Shown here: piece after piece, positions 1 to 9,680 of the stretch
How positions within the stretch are numbered: position 1 is the stretch's first letter
Layout: each line of letters starts with the position of its first letter
From: Pleomorphovibrio marinus
GTDB lineage: Bacteria; Bacteroidota; Bacteroidia; Cytophagales; Cyclobacteriaceae
Direction of reading: 5' to 3'
Assembly: GCF_003347495.1 (NCBI RefSeq)
Contig: NZ_QCXY01000003.1
Location: forward strand, 496,001 to 560,000
Length of the DNA: 64,000 bases
Translations under genes and position numbers: made by a program
The notes under the pieces: model-generated
The model's database searches: none
The model's input: only the letters and a program-made list of their open reading frames with translations
What the model was told of the DNA's origin: nothing

Positions 1-2
1 TT

Positions 3-179
3 GGGGGTGACCGAGAAGACAGACCCAAACCTGTGCCCGGTCTTATTTCTTCCTCCGGAGAGGGATTAGCAACTATGAAAGCTCCTGAAAATGAGGGTCC
101 ATACAGGGTATTTGTCTACGTTACGGATGGCCAAAACAAAGTAGCTACTGCCAATGTGCCCTTTTTTGTCAAACCTTAG
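3..179 (+). CDS. C-terminal end of a secreted protein (partial, cut by window edge)
   Basis: An open frame enters from the left edge and stops at TAG 177-179, giving about 58 residues. The tail reads ...GPYRVFVYVTDGQNKVATANVPFFVKP, ending in alternating hydrophobic strands. This resembles the beta-sandwich ends of secreted Bacteroidota glycoside hydrolases or other carbohydrate-active proteins, but the fragment is too short to name the family. It lies only 6 bases upstream of the next gene on the same strand, so it may be the preceding gene of the same operon. Confidence 0.5.
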   Translation, partial: GGDREDRPKPVPGLISSSGEGLATMKAPENEGPYRVFVYVTDGQNKVATANVPFFVKP

Positions 180-185
180 GGACTA

Positions 186-3100
186 GTGAAAAATTGTCTT
201 TATCTAATGAATATGGTGGGGAATCAGTGGGTTGTTTTTATTGTGGGTCTGCTTCTTCTGTGTGCATGCAAGAAGGACCAGGAAAACAGGCGGTTTAGAG
301 AAGTGTCTGCTTCTCATTCATCTATTAAATTTGAAAATAAATTAACAGAGTATCAAAACTGGAATTACCTGCTCTATTACTATTTCTATAACGGTGGAGG
401 GGTAGCCATCGGAGACATCAATAATGATGGCTTGCCAGATATTTTTTTTACGGGTAATCAAGTGAAAAACAAACTGTACCTGAATAAGGGGAATTTCATC
501 TTTGAGGATATTTCCGAAAAAGCAGGGATAGAAGGTGGCGATTCCTGGTCCACCGGAGTGACAATGGCAGATGTAAATGGGGACGGATTACTCGATATTT
601 ATGTCTGTCACTCGGGTAAATTTTCCAACAGGGCCAATCAGCTTTTTCTCAACAATGGGGATTTGACCTTTTCCGAGGTTGCTAAGGAGTGGGGAGTAGA
701 TGACCCAGGTTATTCTACTCAGGCAGTTTTTTTTGATATGGATAATGATGGGGATTTGGACATGTACCTATTGAACCACCCCGTTGATTTCAATAAAACA
801 GTAAACCTCCAAATGAATATCGGAACCCCTGAGCATGGTTCTGACAAGCTTTTTAGAAATGAAGGAGGTCATTTTCAGGACATTACTGACCAGGCTGGGA
901 TTAACAGGTATGGATACGGATTAGGAGTCGTTGTGGCTGACTTTGACCAAGATGGATTTACCGATATCTATGTAGCAAATGATTTTCTTACTCCGGATTA
1001 CCTCTTCATCAACCAGGGAGATGGTACATTTCGGGATGACATAAAAAATTCAATCGGACATACCTCCCATTTCGGTATGGGAGTGGACGCAGTTGATATA
1101 GACAATGACGGTTGGCTGGATATCATGGAGTTGGATATGATGCCTAAAGACCATTTTAGGAAGCATACAAATACGAAAGAAGTAAGCCGAAACATGTTTT
1201 GGAGAAACGTGAACATAGGACACCATTACCAATACATGATCAATACCCTCCAACTCAACCAGGGCATCAGGCCGGACGGGAAGGGACCTGTATTTTCTGA
1301 AATTGCCCAATTAGTAGGCGTAGACAGGACTGACTGGAGCTGGGCGGTACTTATGGCAGACTTTGACAACGACGGCTGGAAGGATATATTCATCACCAAC
1401 GGCATACGCAGGGATGTCAATGACAATGACTATTGGAAAAACAGTAGGAATACCAACACGGAACTAATATTAGATCGAGCAGACATAGAAAAAATCCCGG
1501 TCCATCCCGTAGCCAACTTCGCCTACCGGAATGAAGGGGGGCTGCAGTTCTCCGACGTAGGTGCCGACTGGGGACTGGATTTGAAGGGTTTTTCCAATGG
1601 GGCCGCCTATGCGGACCTGGACGGGGACGGGGACCTGGACCTGGTGGTCAACAACCTGGACGGGCCCGCCGCGGTGTATGAAAACAGGTCCGCGCAGATG
1701 GACTCCCTGCACTTTCTCAGGGTCTCCCTGCGGGCACCCGGCGGCAACAGGTTCGGGCTGGGAACAAAGGTGCAGCTTTGGCAGAACGGGGATACCCAGT
1801 ACCAGGAACTCACACTTACACGGGGTTTCCAGTCCTCCGTGGAGCCCGTGCTCCATTTCGGGCTGGGAAAAAACGGCAAAGTGGACTCCCTGGAACTGGT
1901 CTGGCCGGGAGGCCTGAGGGAAATGCACTATAACCCCAAATCCGACCTCCATCACGTGCTGGAAAAAGGTACAGGCATACCCTCCCCAGAAAAAACCTCA
2001 AAACCACCCCTGTTCAGGGCGGTGGAAAACCTTTCCCTAGGCGTGGACTTCTCCCACCGAGAGGATCCCTACAACGATTTCGACACCGAAATACTGCTCC
2101 CCCACAGCCTTTCCCGGATAGGGCCTGCCCTGGCCTCGGCCGATGTCAACGGGGACGGACTCGATGACTTCTACATCGGAGGAGCCAGAAACCAGGCAGG
2201 AAAACTCTACCTGCAAAACCCGGACGGCACATTTTCCGCCAGCGGGACCGGGCATTGGGAAAAAGATGCCGCCTACGAGGACACAGGGGCACTCTTTTTT
2301 GATGCCACCGGGGACGGAACCATGGACCTCTATGTGGCCAGCGGGGGAAACGACCTGCAGGAAGGCTCCCCACTGCTGGAAGACAGACTATACCTAAATG
2401 ACGGCAAGGGCGGATTCGGGAAAGCCGAACTGGCACTGCCCGGCAACGGGATCAGCGGACAGGCAGTGGCGGCCGCGGACTTTGACGGGGACGGGCTCAC
2501 CGATGTCTTTGTGGGGGGAAGGCTGGTCCCCGGAAGCTACGGGACCTACCCCAGAAGCTTCCTGCTCAAAAACTCCGGGGGGAAATTCACTGATATCACT
2601 CCTGAACCCTTGAAGCATCCAGGGATGGTGACGGCCGCGATCTGGCTCGACGTGGATGCCGACGGACGCCCCGACCTGGTGCTGGCCGGGGAATGGATGC
2701 CCATAAGGATCTACAGAAACACCGAAAACGGCTTCAGTGAGATCACCGAAGAGATGGGGCTGGGGAAGAGTTCCGGCTGGTGGGAGAGTCTGGCAGCAGC
2801 GGACCTGGACGGGGACGGGATCCCTGAAATAATCGCGGGAAACAAGGGCATGAACCACAGATACAGGGAAGGGGACGGATTACCCATGGTCCTGTACACC
2901 GGCGACCTTGACGGAAACGGGGGACACGGTATAGCCGTTGCCTATACGCAAAACGGCAGGCTGTATCCGGTAAGGGACAAAAACGCACTGGGGGAGCAGA
3001 ACCCCTCGGTAAAAAGGGCATTTGTCGAATATGCCTCCTTTGCCGCCGCGGAGATCGACCGTATCTACCCGGCTGAAGTCCTGGACAGGGCCAAAAGGCA

Positions 3101-3500
3101 TACCGCGGAGGAACTCCGCAGTGTGGTCCTGCGCAAAAAGGAGGGGAAATATGAAACCGAGCCCCTGCCGGTGGAGGCGCAGTTCTCCACTGCAAGGGCG
3201 ATCATCCCCCACGATTTCACCCGGAACGGAAACCTGGATTTACTCATAGCGGGAAACAGGCATTTCACCGAGGTAAACACCCCCAGGAGCGACGCATCCC
3301 CGGGGGTGCTGCTCGAAAACGACCAGGGTCAGGGGTGGAGGACCATCAGGTACAGGGACAGCGGCTTCTTTGCCCCCGGGGATGCCAGGGCCATGGCACT
3401 GCTTTCCAATAAAAACGGATGGACTGTCGTTCTGGCTAACAACGACGGAAAACCACAGTTTTTCTCCTTCCCAAAATCAATTCCTAATCCCCAAGAATAG
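186..3500 (+). CDS. FG-GAP/VCBS-repeat lipoprotein with ASPIC/UnbV domain, copy 1
   Basis: A 1,104-residue secreted protein. A hydrophobic signal is followed by a lipobox-like LCAC (Cys28), so it is probably lipid-anchored on the cell surface. About thirteen FG-GAP/VCBS-type repeats carry calcium-loop motifs: seven in the first half (e.g. GDINNDGLPD, ADVNGDGLLD, ADLDGDGDLD) and about six in the second (e.g. ADVNGDGLDD, ADFDGDGLTD). Between them, at residues 500-585, is an ASPIC/UnbV (CRTAC1-like) domain containing NRFGLGTKVQLW. Such proteins are predicted beta-propellers often linked to SusC/SusD systems; binding or adhesion is inferred and no catalytic motif is seen. The start is GTG 186; ATG 207 or 213 would also keep the signal. 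From residue 431 to near the end the DNA is nearly identical to copy 2 and much more GC-rich than its own 5' part. Confidence 0.88.
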   Translation: MKNCLYLMNMVGNQWVVFIVGLLLLCACKKDQENRRFREVSASHSSIKFENKLTEYQNWNYLLYYYFYNGGGVAIGDINNDGLPDIFFTGNQVKNKLYLNKGNFIFEDISEKAGIEGGDSWSTGVTMADVNGDGLLDIYVCHSGKFSNRANQLFLNNGDLTFSEVAKEWGVDDPGYSTQAVFFDMDNDGDLDMYLLNHPVDFNKTVNLQMNIGTPEHGSDKLFRNEGGHFQDITDQAGINRYGYGLGVVVADFDQDGFTDIYVANDFLTPDYLFINQGDGTFRDDIKNSIGHTSHFGMGVDAVDIDNDGWLDIMELDMMPKDHFRKHTNTKEVSRNMFWRNVNIGHHYQYMINTLQLNQGIRPDGKGPVFSEIAQLVGVDRTDWSWAVLMADFDNDGWKDIFITNGIRRDVNDNDYWKNSRNTNTELILDRADIEKIPVHPVANFAYRNEGGLQFSDVGADWGLDLKGFSNGAAYADLDGDGDLDLVVNNLDGPAAVYENRSAQMDSLHFLRVSLRAPGGNRFGLGTKVQLWQNGDTQYQELTLTRGFQSSVEPVLHFGLGKNGKVDSLELVWPGGLREMHYNPKSDLHHVLEKGTGIPSPEKTSKPPLFRAVENLSLGVDFSHREDPYNDFDTEILLPHSLSRIGPALASADVNGDGLDDFYIGGARNQAGKLYLQNPDGTFSASGTGHWEKDAAYEDTGALFFDATGDGTMDLYVASGGNDLQEGSPLLEDRLYLNDGKGGFGKAELALPGNGISGQAVAAADFDGDGLTDVFVGGRLVPGSYGTYPRSFLLKNSGGKFTDITPEPLKHPGMVTAAIWLDVDADGRPDLVLAGEWMPIRIYRNTENGFSEITEEMGLGKSSGWWESLAAADLDGDGIPEIIAGNKGMNHRYREGDGLPMVLYTGDLDGNGGHGIAVAYTQNGRLYPVRDKNALGEQNPSVKRAFVEYASFAAAEIDRIYPAEVLDRAKRHTAEELRSVVLRKKEGKYETEPLPVEAQFSTARAIIPHDFTRNGNLDLLIAGNRHFTEVNTPRSDASPGVLLENDQGQGWRTIRYRDSGFFAPGDARAMALLSNKNGWTVVLANNDGKPQFFSFPKSIPNPQE
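1224..3467 (+). repeat. Direct repeat, copy 1 (GC-rich 3' cassette of the FG-GAP gene)
   Basis: This segment matches 4570-6813 at a constant spacing of 3,346 bases with no net indel. 1224-1312 is nearly identical, 1313-1476 is mosaic and most diverged around 1415-1476, and 1477-3467 (1,991 bases) shows only about a dozen substitutions by eye. The segment is strikingly GC-rich: 40 of 60 bases at 2461-2520 are G or C, against 22 of 60 at 4021-4080 in the unrepeated 5' part. Confidence 0.95.
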
Positions 3501-3510
3501 CCATTAAACA

Positions 3511-6500
3511 ATGAGGATTTTCAAACCACTATTTATAAAAGTATCCTTCCGGAAAACTTCCCTTACTATCTGGGTTTCGGCCTTATTTTTATTTGCACAT
3601 TGCAATCCTACTGTACAACCTGAAATGAAGTTTTCCTTATTACCGGTAAAAGATACAGGGATTGATTTTACCAATACCATAGAAGAGGAGGATTATTGGG
3701 CTTACCTGGACTACTACTATTATTATAATGGAGGAGGAGTGGCCATTGGAGATATCAATAATGATGGATTGCCTGACATCTATTTTACGGGTAACCAAGT
3801 AAAAAACAAACTATACCTCAATAAAGGAAACTTCCAATTCGAAGACATCACAGCATCTGCAGGGGTAGAAGGCGGAAGGTCTTGGTCCACAGGCGTGACC
3901 ATGGCAGATGTAAATGGAGATGGGTTTCTGGATATTTATGTCAGTGTTTCGGGAAAATACGGAAACCGGAAAAACAAATTGTATATTAATAATGGGGACT
4001 TAACTTTTACTGAGCAGGCAGAAAATTTTGGAATAGCCGATGATGGATATTCTACCCAGGCTGTGTTTTTTGATTTTGACAATGATGGCTGGCTGGACCT
4101 ATATGTGCTTAATCATCCTATTGAATTTGACAGAAAATCGGACGAATACCTGGCCAGGTTGAAAACCCCTAATAAATTCATCTCCGATAAATTATACCGG
4201 AACACCGGAAAAGGCCATTTCGAAGATATTAGTGAAACCATGGGTATCCATCATTTCGGTTATGGGTTAGGGGTTATAGCTGCAGACTTTGACCAGGATG
4301 GTTATACAGATATTTATGTTGCCAATGATTTCAATGCAGCAGATATTTTATACCTCAATAAAGGTGGAGAGAAATTTGAAAATGATATCTCTAATGCCAT
4401 GGGACATATCTCCTTTTTTGGGATGGGAATAGATGTCGGAGATATTAATAATGATGCCATGCCTGACCTTATGGTTCTGGACATGATGCCTAAGGATCAT
4501 TATAGAAGGCACACCAATACCAAAGAAATGAATTACCATGCCTACATGAGGAATGTAGATTTAGGAAATCATTACCAATACATGATCAATACCCTCCAAC
4601 TCAACCAGGGCATCAGGCCGGACGGCAAGGGACCTGTATTTTCTGAAATTGCCCAACTGGCGGGGCTGGACAGGACAGACTGGAGCTGGGCCGTACTCAT
4701 GGCCGATTTTGACAACGACGGCTGGAAGGATATATTCATCACCAACGGCATACGCCGGGATGTGAATGACAATGACTACTTTCTCAATTATATCAACGAT
4801 AATGAGGAAAGAAGAATTGGAAGAGCAGACATAGAAAAAATCCCGGTCCATCCCGTAGCCAACTTCGCCTACCGGAATGAAGGGGGGCTGCAGTTCTCCG
4901 ACGTAGGTGCCGACTGGGGACTGGATTTGAAGGGTTTTTCCAATGGGGCCGCCTATGCGGACCTGGACGGGGACGGGGACCTGGACCTGGTGGTCAACAA
5001 CCTGGACGGGCCCGCCGCGGTGTATGAAAACAGGTCCGCGCAGATGGACTCCCTGCACTTTCTCAGGGTCTCCCTGCGGGCACCCGGCGGCAACAGGTTC
5101 GGGCTGGGAACAAAGGTGCAGCTTTGGCAGAACGGGGATACCCAGTACCAGGAACTCACACTTACACGGGGTTTCCAGTCCTCCGTGGAGCCCGTGCTCC
5201 ATTTCGGGCTGGGAAAAAACGGCAAAGTGGACTCCCTGGAACTGGTCTGGCCGGGAGGCCTGAGGGAAATGCACTATAACCCCAAATCCGACCTCCATCA
5301 CGTGCTGGAAAAAGGTACAGGCATACCCTCCCCAGAAAAAACCTCAAAACCACCCCTGTTCAGGGCGGTGGAAAACCTTTCCCTAGGCGTGGACTTCTCC
5401 CACCGAGAGGATCCCTACAACGATTTCGACACCGAAATACTGCTCCCCCACAGCCTTTCCCGGATAGGGCCTGCCCTGGCCTCGGCCGATGTCAACGGGG
5501 ACGGACTCGATGACTTCTACATCGGAGGAGCCAGAAACCAGGCAGGAAAACTCTACCTGCAAAACCCGGACGGCACATTTTCCGCCAGCGGGACCGGGCA
5601 TTGGGAAAAAGATGCCGCCTACGAGGACACAGGGGCACTCTTTTTTGATGCCACCGGGGACGGAACCATGGACCTCTATGTGGCCAGCGGGGGAAACGAC
5701 CTGCAGGAAGGCTCCCCACTGCTGGAAGACAGACTATACCTAAATGACGGCAAGGGCGGATTCGGGAAAGCCGAACTGGCACTGCCCGGCAACGGGATCA
5801 GCGGACAGGCAGTGGCGGCCGCGGACTTTGACGGGGACGGGCTCACCGATGTCTTTGTGGGGGGAAGGCTGGTCCCCGGCAGCTACGGGACCTACCCCAG
5901 AAGCTTCCTGCTCAAAAACTCCGGGGGGAAATTCACTGATATCACTCCTGAACCCTTGAAGCATCCAGGGATGGTGACGGCCGCGATCTGGCTCGACGTG
6001 GATGCCGACGGACGTCCCGACCTGGTACTGGCCGGGGAATGGATGCCCATAAGGATCTACAGAAACACCGAAAACGGCTTCAGTGAGATCACCGAAGAGA
6101 TGGGGCTGGGGAAGAGTTCCGGCTGGTGGGAGAGTCTGGCAGCAGCGGACCTGGACGGGGACGGGATCCCTGAAATAATCGCGGGAAACAAGGGCATGAA
6201 CCACAGGTACAGGCAAGGGGACGGATTACCCATGGTCCTGTACACCGGCGACCTTGACGGAAACGGGGGACACGGTATAGCCGTTGCCTATACGCAAAAC
6301 GGCAGGTTGTATCCGGTAAGGGACAAAAACGCACTGGGGGAGCAGAACCCCTCGGTAAAAAGGGCATTTGTGGAATATGCCTCCTTTGCCGCCGCGGAGA
6401 TCGACCGTATCTACCCGGCGGAAGTCCTGGACAGGGCCAAAAGGCATACCGCGGAGGAACTCCGCAGTGTGGTCCTGCGCAAAAAGGAGGGGAAATATGA

Positions 6501-6828
6501 AACCGAGCCCCTGCCGGTGGAGGCGCAGTTCTCCACTGCAAGGGCGATCATCCCCCACGATTTCACCCGGAACGGAAACCTGGATTTACTCATAGCGGGA
6601 AACAGGCATTTCACCGAGGTAAACACCCCCAGGAGCGACGCATCCCTGGGAGTGCTGCTCGAAAACGACCAGGGTCAGGGGTGGAGGACCATCAGGTACA
6701 GGGACAGCGGCTTCTTTGCCCCCGGGGATGCCAGGGCCATGGCACTGCTTTCCAATAAAAACGGATGGACTGTCGTTCTGGCTAACAACGACGGAAAACC
6801 ACAGTTTTTTTCCATGGAAGAATTTTAG
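3511..6828 (+). CDS. FG-GAP/VCBS-repeat lipoprotein with ASPIC/UnbV domain, copy 2
   Basis: A 1,105-residue tandem paralogue of the previous gene, starting 10 bases after its stop, so almost certainly co-transcribed. The domain order is the same: N-terminal signal with a possible lipidated Cys31 (LFAHC), seven FG-GAP repeats, ASPIC/UnbV at about 505-590, then six more repeats. The first 350 residues are clearly homologous to copy 1 but diverged, whereas residues 438-1101 are almost identical. Only the last few residues differ again (this copy ends FFSMEEF). The sharp change from diverged to identical sequence indicates recent gene conversion or cassette duplication. Role inferred as surface binding of a carbohydrate or protein ligand; the ligand is unknown. 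Confidence 0.88.
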   Translation: MRIFKPLFIKVSFRKTSLTIWVSALFLFAHCNPTVQPEMKFSLLPVKDTGIDFTNTIEEEDYWAYLDYYYYYNGGGVAIGDINNDGLPDIYFTGNQVKNKLYLNKGNFQFEDITASAGVEGGRSWSTGVTMADVNGDGFLDIYVSVSGKYGNRKNKLYINNGDLTFTEQAENFGIADDGYSTQAVFFDFDNDGWLDLYVLNHPIEFDRKSDEYLARLKTPNKFISDKLYRNTGKGHFEDISETMGIHHFGYGLGVIAADFDQDGYTDIYVANDFNAADILYLNKGGEKFENDISNAMGHISFFGMGIDVGDINNDAMPDLMVLDMMPKDHYRRHTNTKEMNYHAYMRNVDLGNHYQYMINTLQLNQGIRPDGKGPVFSEIAQLAGLDRTDWSWAVLMADFDNDGWKDIFITNGIRRDVNDNDYFLNYINDNEERRIGRADIEKIPVHPVANFAYRNEGGLQFSDVGADWGLDLKGFSNGAAYADLDGDGDLDLVVNNLDGPAAVYENRSAQMDSLHFLRVSLRAPGGNRFGLGTKVQLWQNGDTQYQELTLTRGFQSSVEPVLHFGLGKNGKVDSLELVWPGGLREMHYNPKSDLHHVLEKGTGIPSPEKTSKPPLFRAVENLSLGVDFSHREDPYNDFDTEILLPHSLSRIGPALASADVNGDGLDDFYIGGARNQAGKLYLQNPDGTFSASGTGHWEKDAAYEDTGALFFDATGDGTMDLYVASGGNDLQEGSPLLEDRLYLNDGKGGFGKAELALPGNGISGQAVAAADFDGDGLTDVFVGGRLVPGSYGTYPRSFLLKNSGGKFTDITPEPLKHPGMVTAAIWLDVDADGRPDLVLAGEWMPIRIYRNTENGFSEITEEMGLGKSSGWWESLAAADLDGDGIPEIIAGNKGMNHRYRQGDGLPMVLYTGDLDGNGGHGIAVAYTQNGRLYPVRDKNALGEQNPSVKRAFVEYASFAAAEIDRIYPAEVLDRAKRHTAEELRSVVLRKKEGKYETEPLPVEAQFSTARAIIPHDFTRNGNLDLLIAGNRHFTEVNTPRSDASLGVLLENDQGQGWRTIRYRDSGFFAPGDARAMALLSNKNGWTVVLANNDGKPQFFSMEEF
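4570..6813 (+). repeat. Direct repeat, copy 2 (GC-rich 3' cassette of the FG-GAP gene)
   Basis: Partner of 1224-3467. The differences noticed between 4823-6813 and copy 1 are isolated substitutions, several silent, with a few changing a residue (for example a Glu/Gln change near 6212 and a Pro/Leu change near 6645). Homologous recombination between the copies would delete 3,346 bases and leave a single hybrid gene in frame. Confidence 0.95.
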
Positions 6829-6919
6829 CGGTCCTGCAACCACTTATTTACCTTCCTTACAGATTTTACAAAAAACATAATTGGCTCAAAAATGAAATAA
6901 TCTGCATTCTACCTCTGAT

Positions 6920-6954
6920 TTAAAAAAACAGTATTATACTACCTGTTTTTTTAA
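6920..6954. terminator. Bidirectional intrinsic terminator
   Basis: A perfect 12-base inverted repeat, TTAAAAAAACAG (6920-6931) and CTGTTTTTTTAA (6943-6954), with an 11-base loop and runs of A and T on the two sides. It sits between the end of the second FG-GAP gene and the end of the convergent gene at 7049, so it can serve both. Confidence 0.75.
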
Positions 6955-7048
6955 GCCTTTTTTATAACCTTAATGCTTAGTGAAATTTTAAAACGCTCAA
7001 AAGGAATCCTTGTACCCCTCAGGGCCCTAGTTAAGTTTCTTCCTTTCC

Positions 7049-7648
7049 CTATTGGGAAGATACCTTCTCAGTTGCAGTATCTTTTTTTAATTTCCATTGA
7101 AATTTGAACCCCACAGCAGGATAATCGTCCCCTTGACCTTGAGACAAAGAATAGCCATATCCCCATCCCGCGTGTATATTGATCGCCCCCCTCCCGCTTC
7201 CAAAGGACCGCTGAATACCATAGTGAATGTTTACCATAGCGGCAGGTTCCATACCAAAATAATACCTTCTCATCATAGGTTGGGAAAAAATGGTCCTCAC
7301 TGCAAAATAGTTTCCCGCATTGTTAAAAGAGTTTACTCCTCTTTTTCTAAGATTGTCCCTTTGCACATAAAACCTTTCGGTAAGGGAAACAAATCCTGCA
7401 ACTTCAGGAAGTACCCAAGAGTAGTCAAAGACTCCTTCTGAAGTTATCCTTGCCCCCGGGCCAATCCCCCCCATCACCTCAAGCAAATTATTCTGCCCTG
7501 TGACAAGGTACTGTACTGCGTTAACCCCGTGAAAACCGGCTTCCATTGCTCTATAGTTAAACAATGGCAATACCTCATCGAAGTAGGTCTGGCAATGAGA
7601 TCTTGAAACCAAAAAAAACAAAAACAATCCAGTTAAAACTCCACGCAT
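7049..7648 (-). CDS. Hypothetical secreted protein, outer-membrane-barrel-like
   Basis: 199 residues. An N-terminal signal peptide (hydrophobic to about residue 19, cleavage plausible before QTYFDE) precedes a region of alternating aromatic and hydrophobic residues (YYFGMEPAAMVNIHYGIQRS, HAGWGYGYSLSQG). That pattern suggests beta strands of a small outer-membrane barrel. I do not recognise the family. It stands alone and points toward the terminator after the FG-GAP genes. Confidence 0.65.
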   Translation of the reverse strand: MRGVLTGLFLFFLVSRSHCQTYFDEVLPLFNYRAMEAGFHGVNAVQYLVTGQNNLLEVMGGIGPGARITSEGVFDYSWVLPEVAGFVSLTERFYVQRDNLRKRGVNSFNNAGNYFAVRTIFSQPMMRRYYFGMEPAAMVNIHYGIQRSFGSGRGAINIHAGWGYGYSLSQGQGDDYPAVGFKFQWKLKKDTATEKVSSQ

Positions 7649-8065
7649 ATTTCAACTTTTACCTTCGTAAAAATAGCTCAAAAAATCCCAGAACCTATTT
7701 CGAAGAGCAGGAAAGAAGTTCCTAATTTAATGGCTAGGATAGCCCAAAAATAATCTTCCCTTTATCCCAACTACTGTAATGATAATCTACCCATTTTACA
7801 CCAAGATAATTTTGGTTAAATCAGTAAAAGATGGTGATTCCAAATAAAAGTGTAACCATTTGAAAACCTCACCTTTATGGGTATCTCCTTTTTTTACTAA
7901 GCATGTGTAATAAGTTCTCAGGTATTGTCCTTCTATGTTCTCCCCTTTTTTGTCTTTCATGAAATCAGGACAAGGTGTAATAACCTGTCCTCCTTGTACT
8001 TTGGTGGAAAGAAAAATTTAGACTATTTAATCACACTACCATCCCCATATTTTCACTCAAAAATC
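7649..8065. other. Intergenic, no gene seen
   Basis: About 417 AT-rich bases between two minus-strand genes. Short open frames here lack family motifs and plausible starts. It presumably contains the promoter of the gene at 7049-7648, but no clear Bacteroidota -33/-7 pair was found. Confidence 0.5.
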
Positions 8066-8479
8066 TTATTCCCTCATTTGCCAATCACTGCTGATCACCT
8101 CTACTTGTAGGGTATTTCCCGAAGTACTCGTGATTTTCCATTCCTGAGTTTGTGTACCTCCCCAAAAGTCAGCAGAAAAATGAATGATATCCCCGTCCAT
8201 TTTCCAGGTTCCCTCATAATCATTGGTTATAATAGGAGGGGTACCGCACCATCCACTGTTGGATCGATGGATCAATTTACCATTGCTGAGAAAGCGGTAC
8301 CCATAGGTGTTTTCCTGAAGTTGATTTACCCTTTCCATTGCCAACCCATTTTCTTGATAGGTAAGATTACTCCAGTTACCCACTGGCACGGGACCAGAAG
8401 TGAGGGCCAATGGATCTTCATTTTCCATGCAGGAAAATAGCAATAGGGCAATCATAAAGGTTAGTAAAGTCGTCTTCAT
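8066..8479 (-). CDS. Small lipocalin-like lipoprotein
   Basis: 137 residues with a clear lipoprotein signal: charged MKTT, hydrophobic stretch and lipobox LFSC (Cys17). The mature part has a GNWSNLTY start, a middle YEGTWKMDGDIIHFSA and a final strand region. This is the layout of the lipocalin-like or META-like small lipoproteins common in Bacteroidota, where GxW marks the first strand. Two Cys besides the lipidated one are few, so no disulfide prediction is made. Function unknown, probably periplasmic or surface. It appears to be monocistronic. Confidence 0.65.
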   Translation of the reverse strand: MKTTLLTFMIALLLFSCMENEDPLALTSGPVPVGNWSNLTYQENGLAMERVNQLQENTYGYRFLSNGKLIHRSNSGWCGTPPIITNDYEGTWKMDGDIIHFSADFWGGTQTQEWKITSTSGNTLQVEVISSDWQMRE

Positions 8480-9126
8480 AAGTATTATTTTTTTTTGTTT
8501 GAAACCAAGACGTTGGCGGTAGAAAGATTGTTGAGGGTATCCCCTATTTTTTTTACTTTTTTTATCCGGCCTGAAAAATTCAACAATACGGATGTCGCTC
8601 TATATATCTTTTCACGAAGTAAAATTTCAGCCTATGCAACATATGCCTATTTTATGAGGTTTCAATTTATTAAACCACTACAGTACCTTTTGGAAGACCA
8701 GGACATTATCTAAGGTTGTTTGGAAAACGACTCCATCGCGCAAAGACCACTCATTGACAAATTTCACAGAACCATCCATTTTACTTTGAGGTACATGTCC
8801 AATCGTCATGACTCGGAGGATGTGCTTTCTGTATCTAATACCAAAATCTATAAGAATATCGGAGCTAATGAGGTTTGACCACATTCGTGGTCTCTGAAGA
8901 AATTGCGATTGGTTTTGCCTAAATGTTGGGCAGTGACTAAACCCATGCCGTACTTCAACTGGTAATTAGTATATTGGCCATATTTTCAGTGTGTTTATTT
9001 GGAGGAAAATAATTTCCCATCGATTTAGGGGGTTGGATCAATAGGGAGTTAATTCAAATGCTTCAAAAACCCACACAAATACTCCAAAAAGGTTGATTCA
9101 ATTACGGTTGATAAAGTTAAATAAAG
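8480..9126. other. Intergenic, possible degenerate coding DNA
   Basis: About 647 bases without a convincing gene. On the minus strand around 8680-8960, overlapping frames give peptide-like stretches (for example HVPQSKMDGSVKFVNE) interrupted by stops, which could be remnants of an old gene. No family was recognised. The right end must hold the promoter of the gene at 9127. Confidence 0.35.
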
Positions 9127-9600
9127 ATGAGTAAAACAAATTTTAAGTTCTGGCAAAGGTGGCTTATTTTGGCAAATGGGTTTACTCTACTGGTAGGTCT
9201 TATCGTGGCCTTTGCCGGCAACAGCCTTTTTCTTGAGCTACACAATCATTATTCTAACTTGGTCTTTTTTGAGGGCAAGGAAATGGGGCCAGAAATATTA
9301 AGGTACAAAAATTGGCTCTTTGGGATTATTGGAGGGACTATAGTAGGCTTCCACCTTTTAATGATCATGATCGCCATTTACCCCTTTAAGAAAAAGGAGA
9401 AGTGGGCGTATTGGGCCCTCTGGATGGGGTTACTTTCTTGGTTTGTTATTGACACCTCCATATCTATCCATTACAAAGCCTACCATAATGTACTTCTTAT
9501 CAATTTACCGGCGGTAATCCTGCTTGGTTTGCCACTTTTGATGACCTTTAGGGCCATTTTTAGAAACCCAGCCCAGCCTACCAGTACTTCCCCCCAGTAA
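9127..9600 (+). CDS. Uncharacterised four-helix inner-membrane protein
   Basis: 157 residues with four predicted membrane segments, roughly 12-30, 65-84, 95-112 and 122-142, joined by short charged loops such as YPFKKKEKWAY. There are no catalytic or binding motifs. The size and topology resemble small conserved Bacteroidota membrane proteins of unknown function. It is a single gene facing the convergent BNR gene at 9681. Confidence 0.65.
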   Translation: MSKTNFKFWQRWLILANGFTLLVGLIVAFAGNSLFLELHNHYSNLVFFEGKEMGPEILRYKNWLFGIIGGTIVGFHLLMIMIAIYPFKKKEKWAYWALWMGLLSWFVIDTSISIHYKAYHNVLLINLPAVILLGLPLLMTFRAIFRNPAQPTSTSPQ

Positions 9601-9680
9601 TCAGAGTGCCTATTTAGGTAGGGTGTGAGGGTAAAGGAAGTTTGAAATTGCCTCCTTGTATCCGCATGTCCCTAATTCCT

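Noticed and set aside
4561-5301. Long open frames antisense to the repeated GC-rich cassettes (also 1470-1955 and 2394-2858)
   Set aside because: They arise from high GC and codon bias of the true FG-GAP genes, repeat identically in both copies, and have no family signatures.
8678-8884. 68-codon minus-strand frame in the gene-poor region
   Set aside because: No homology recognised, no upstream signal, and adjacent frames contain similar-quality fragments; left as possible remnant.
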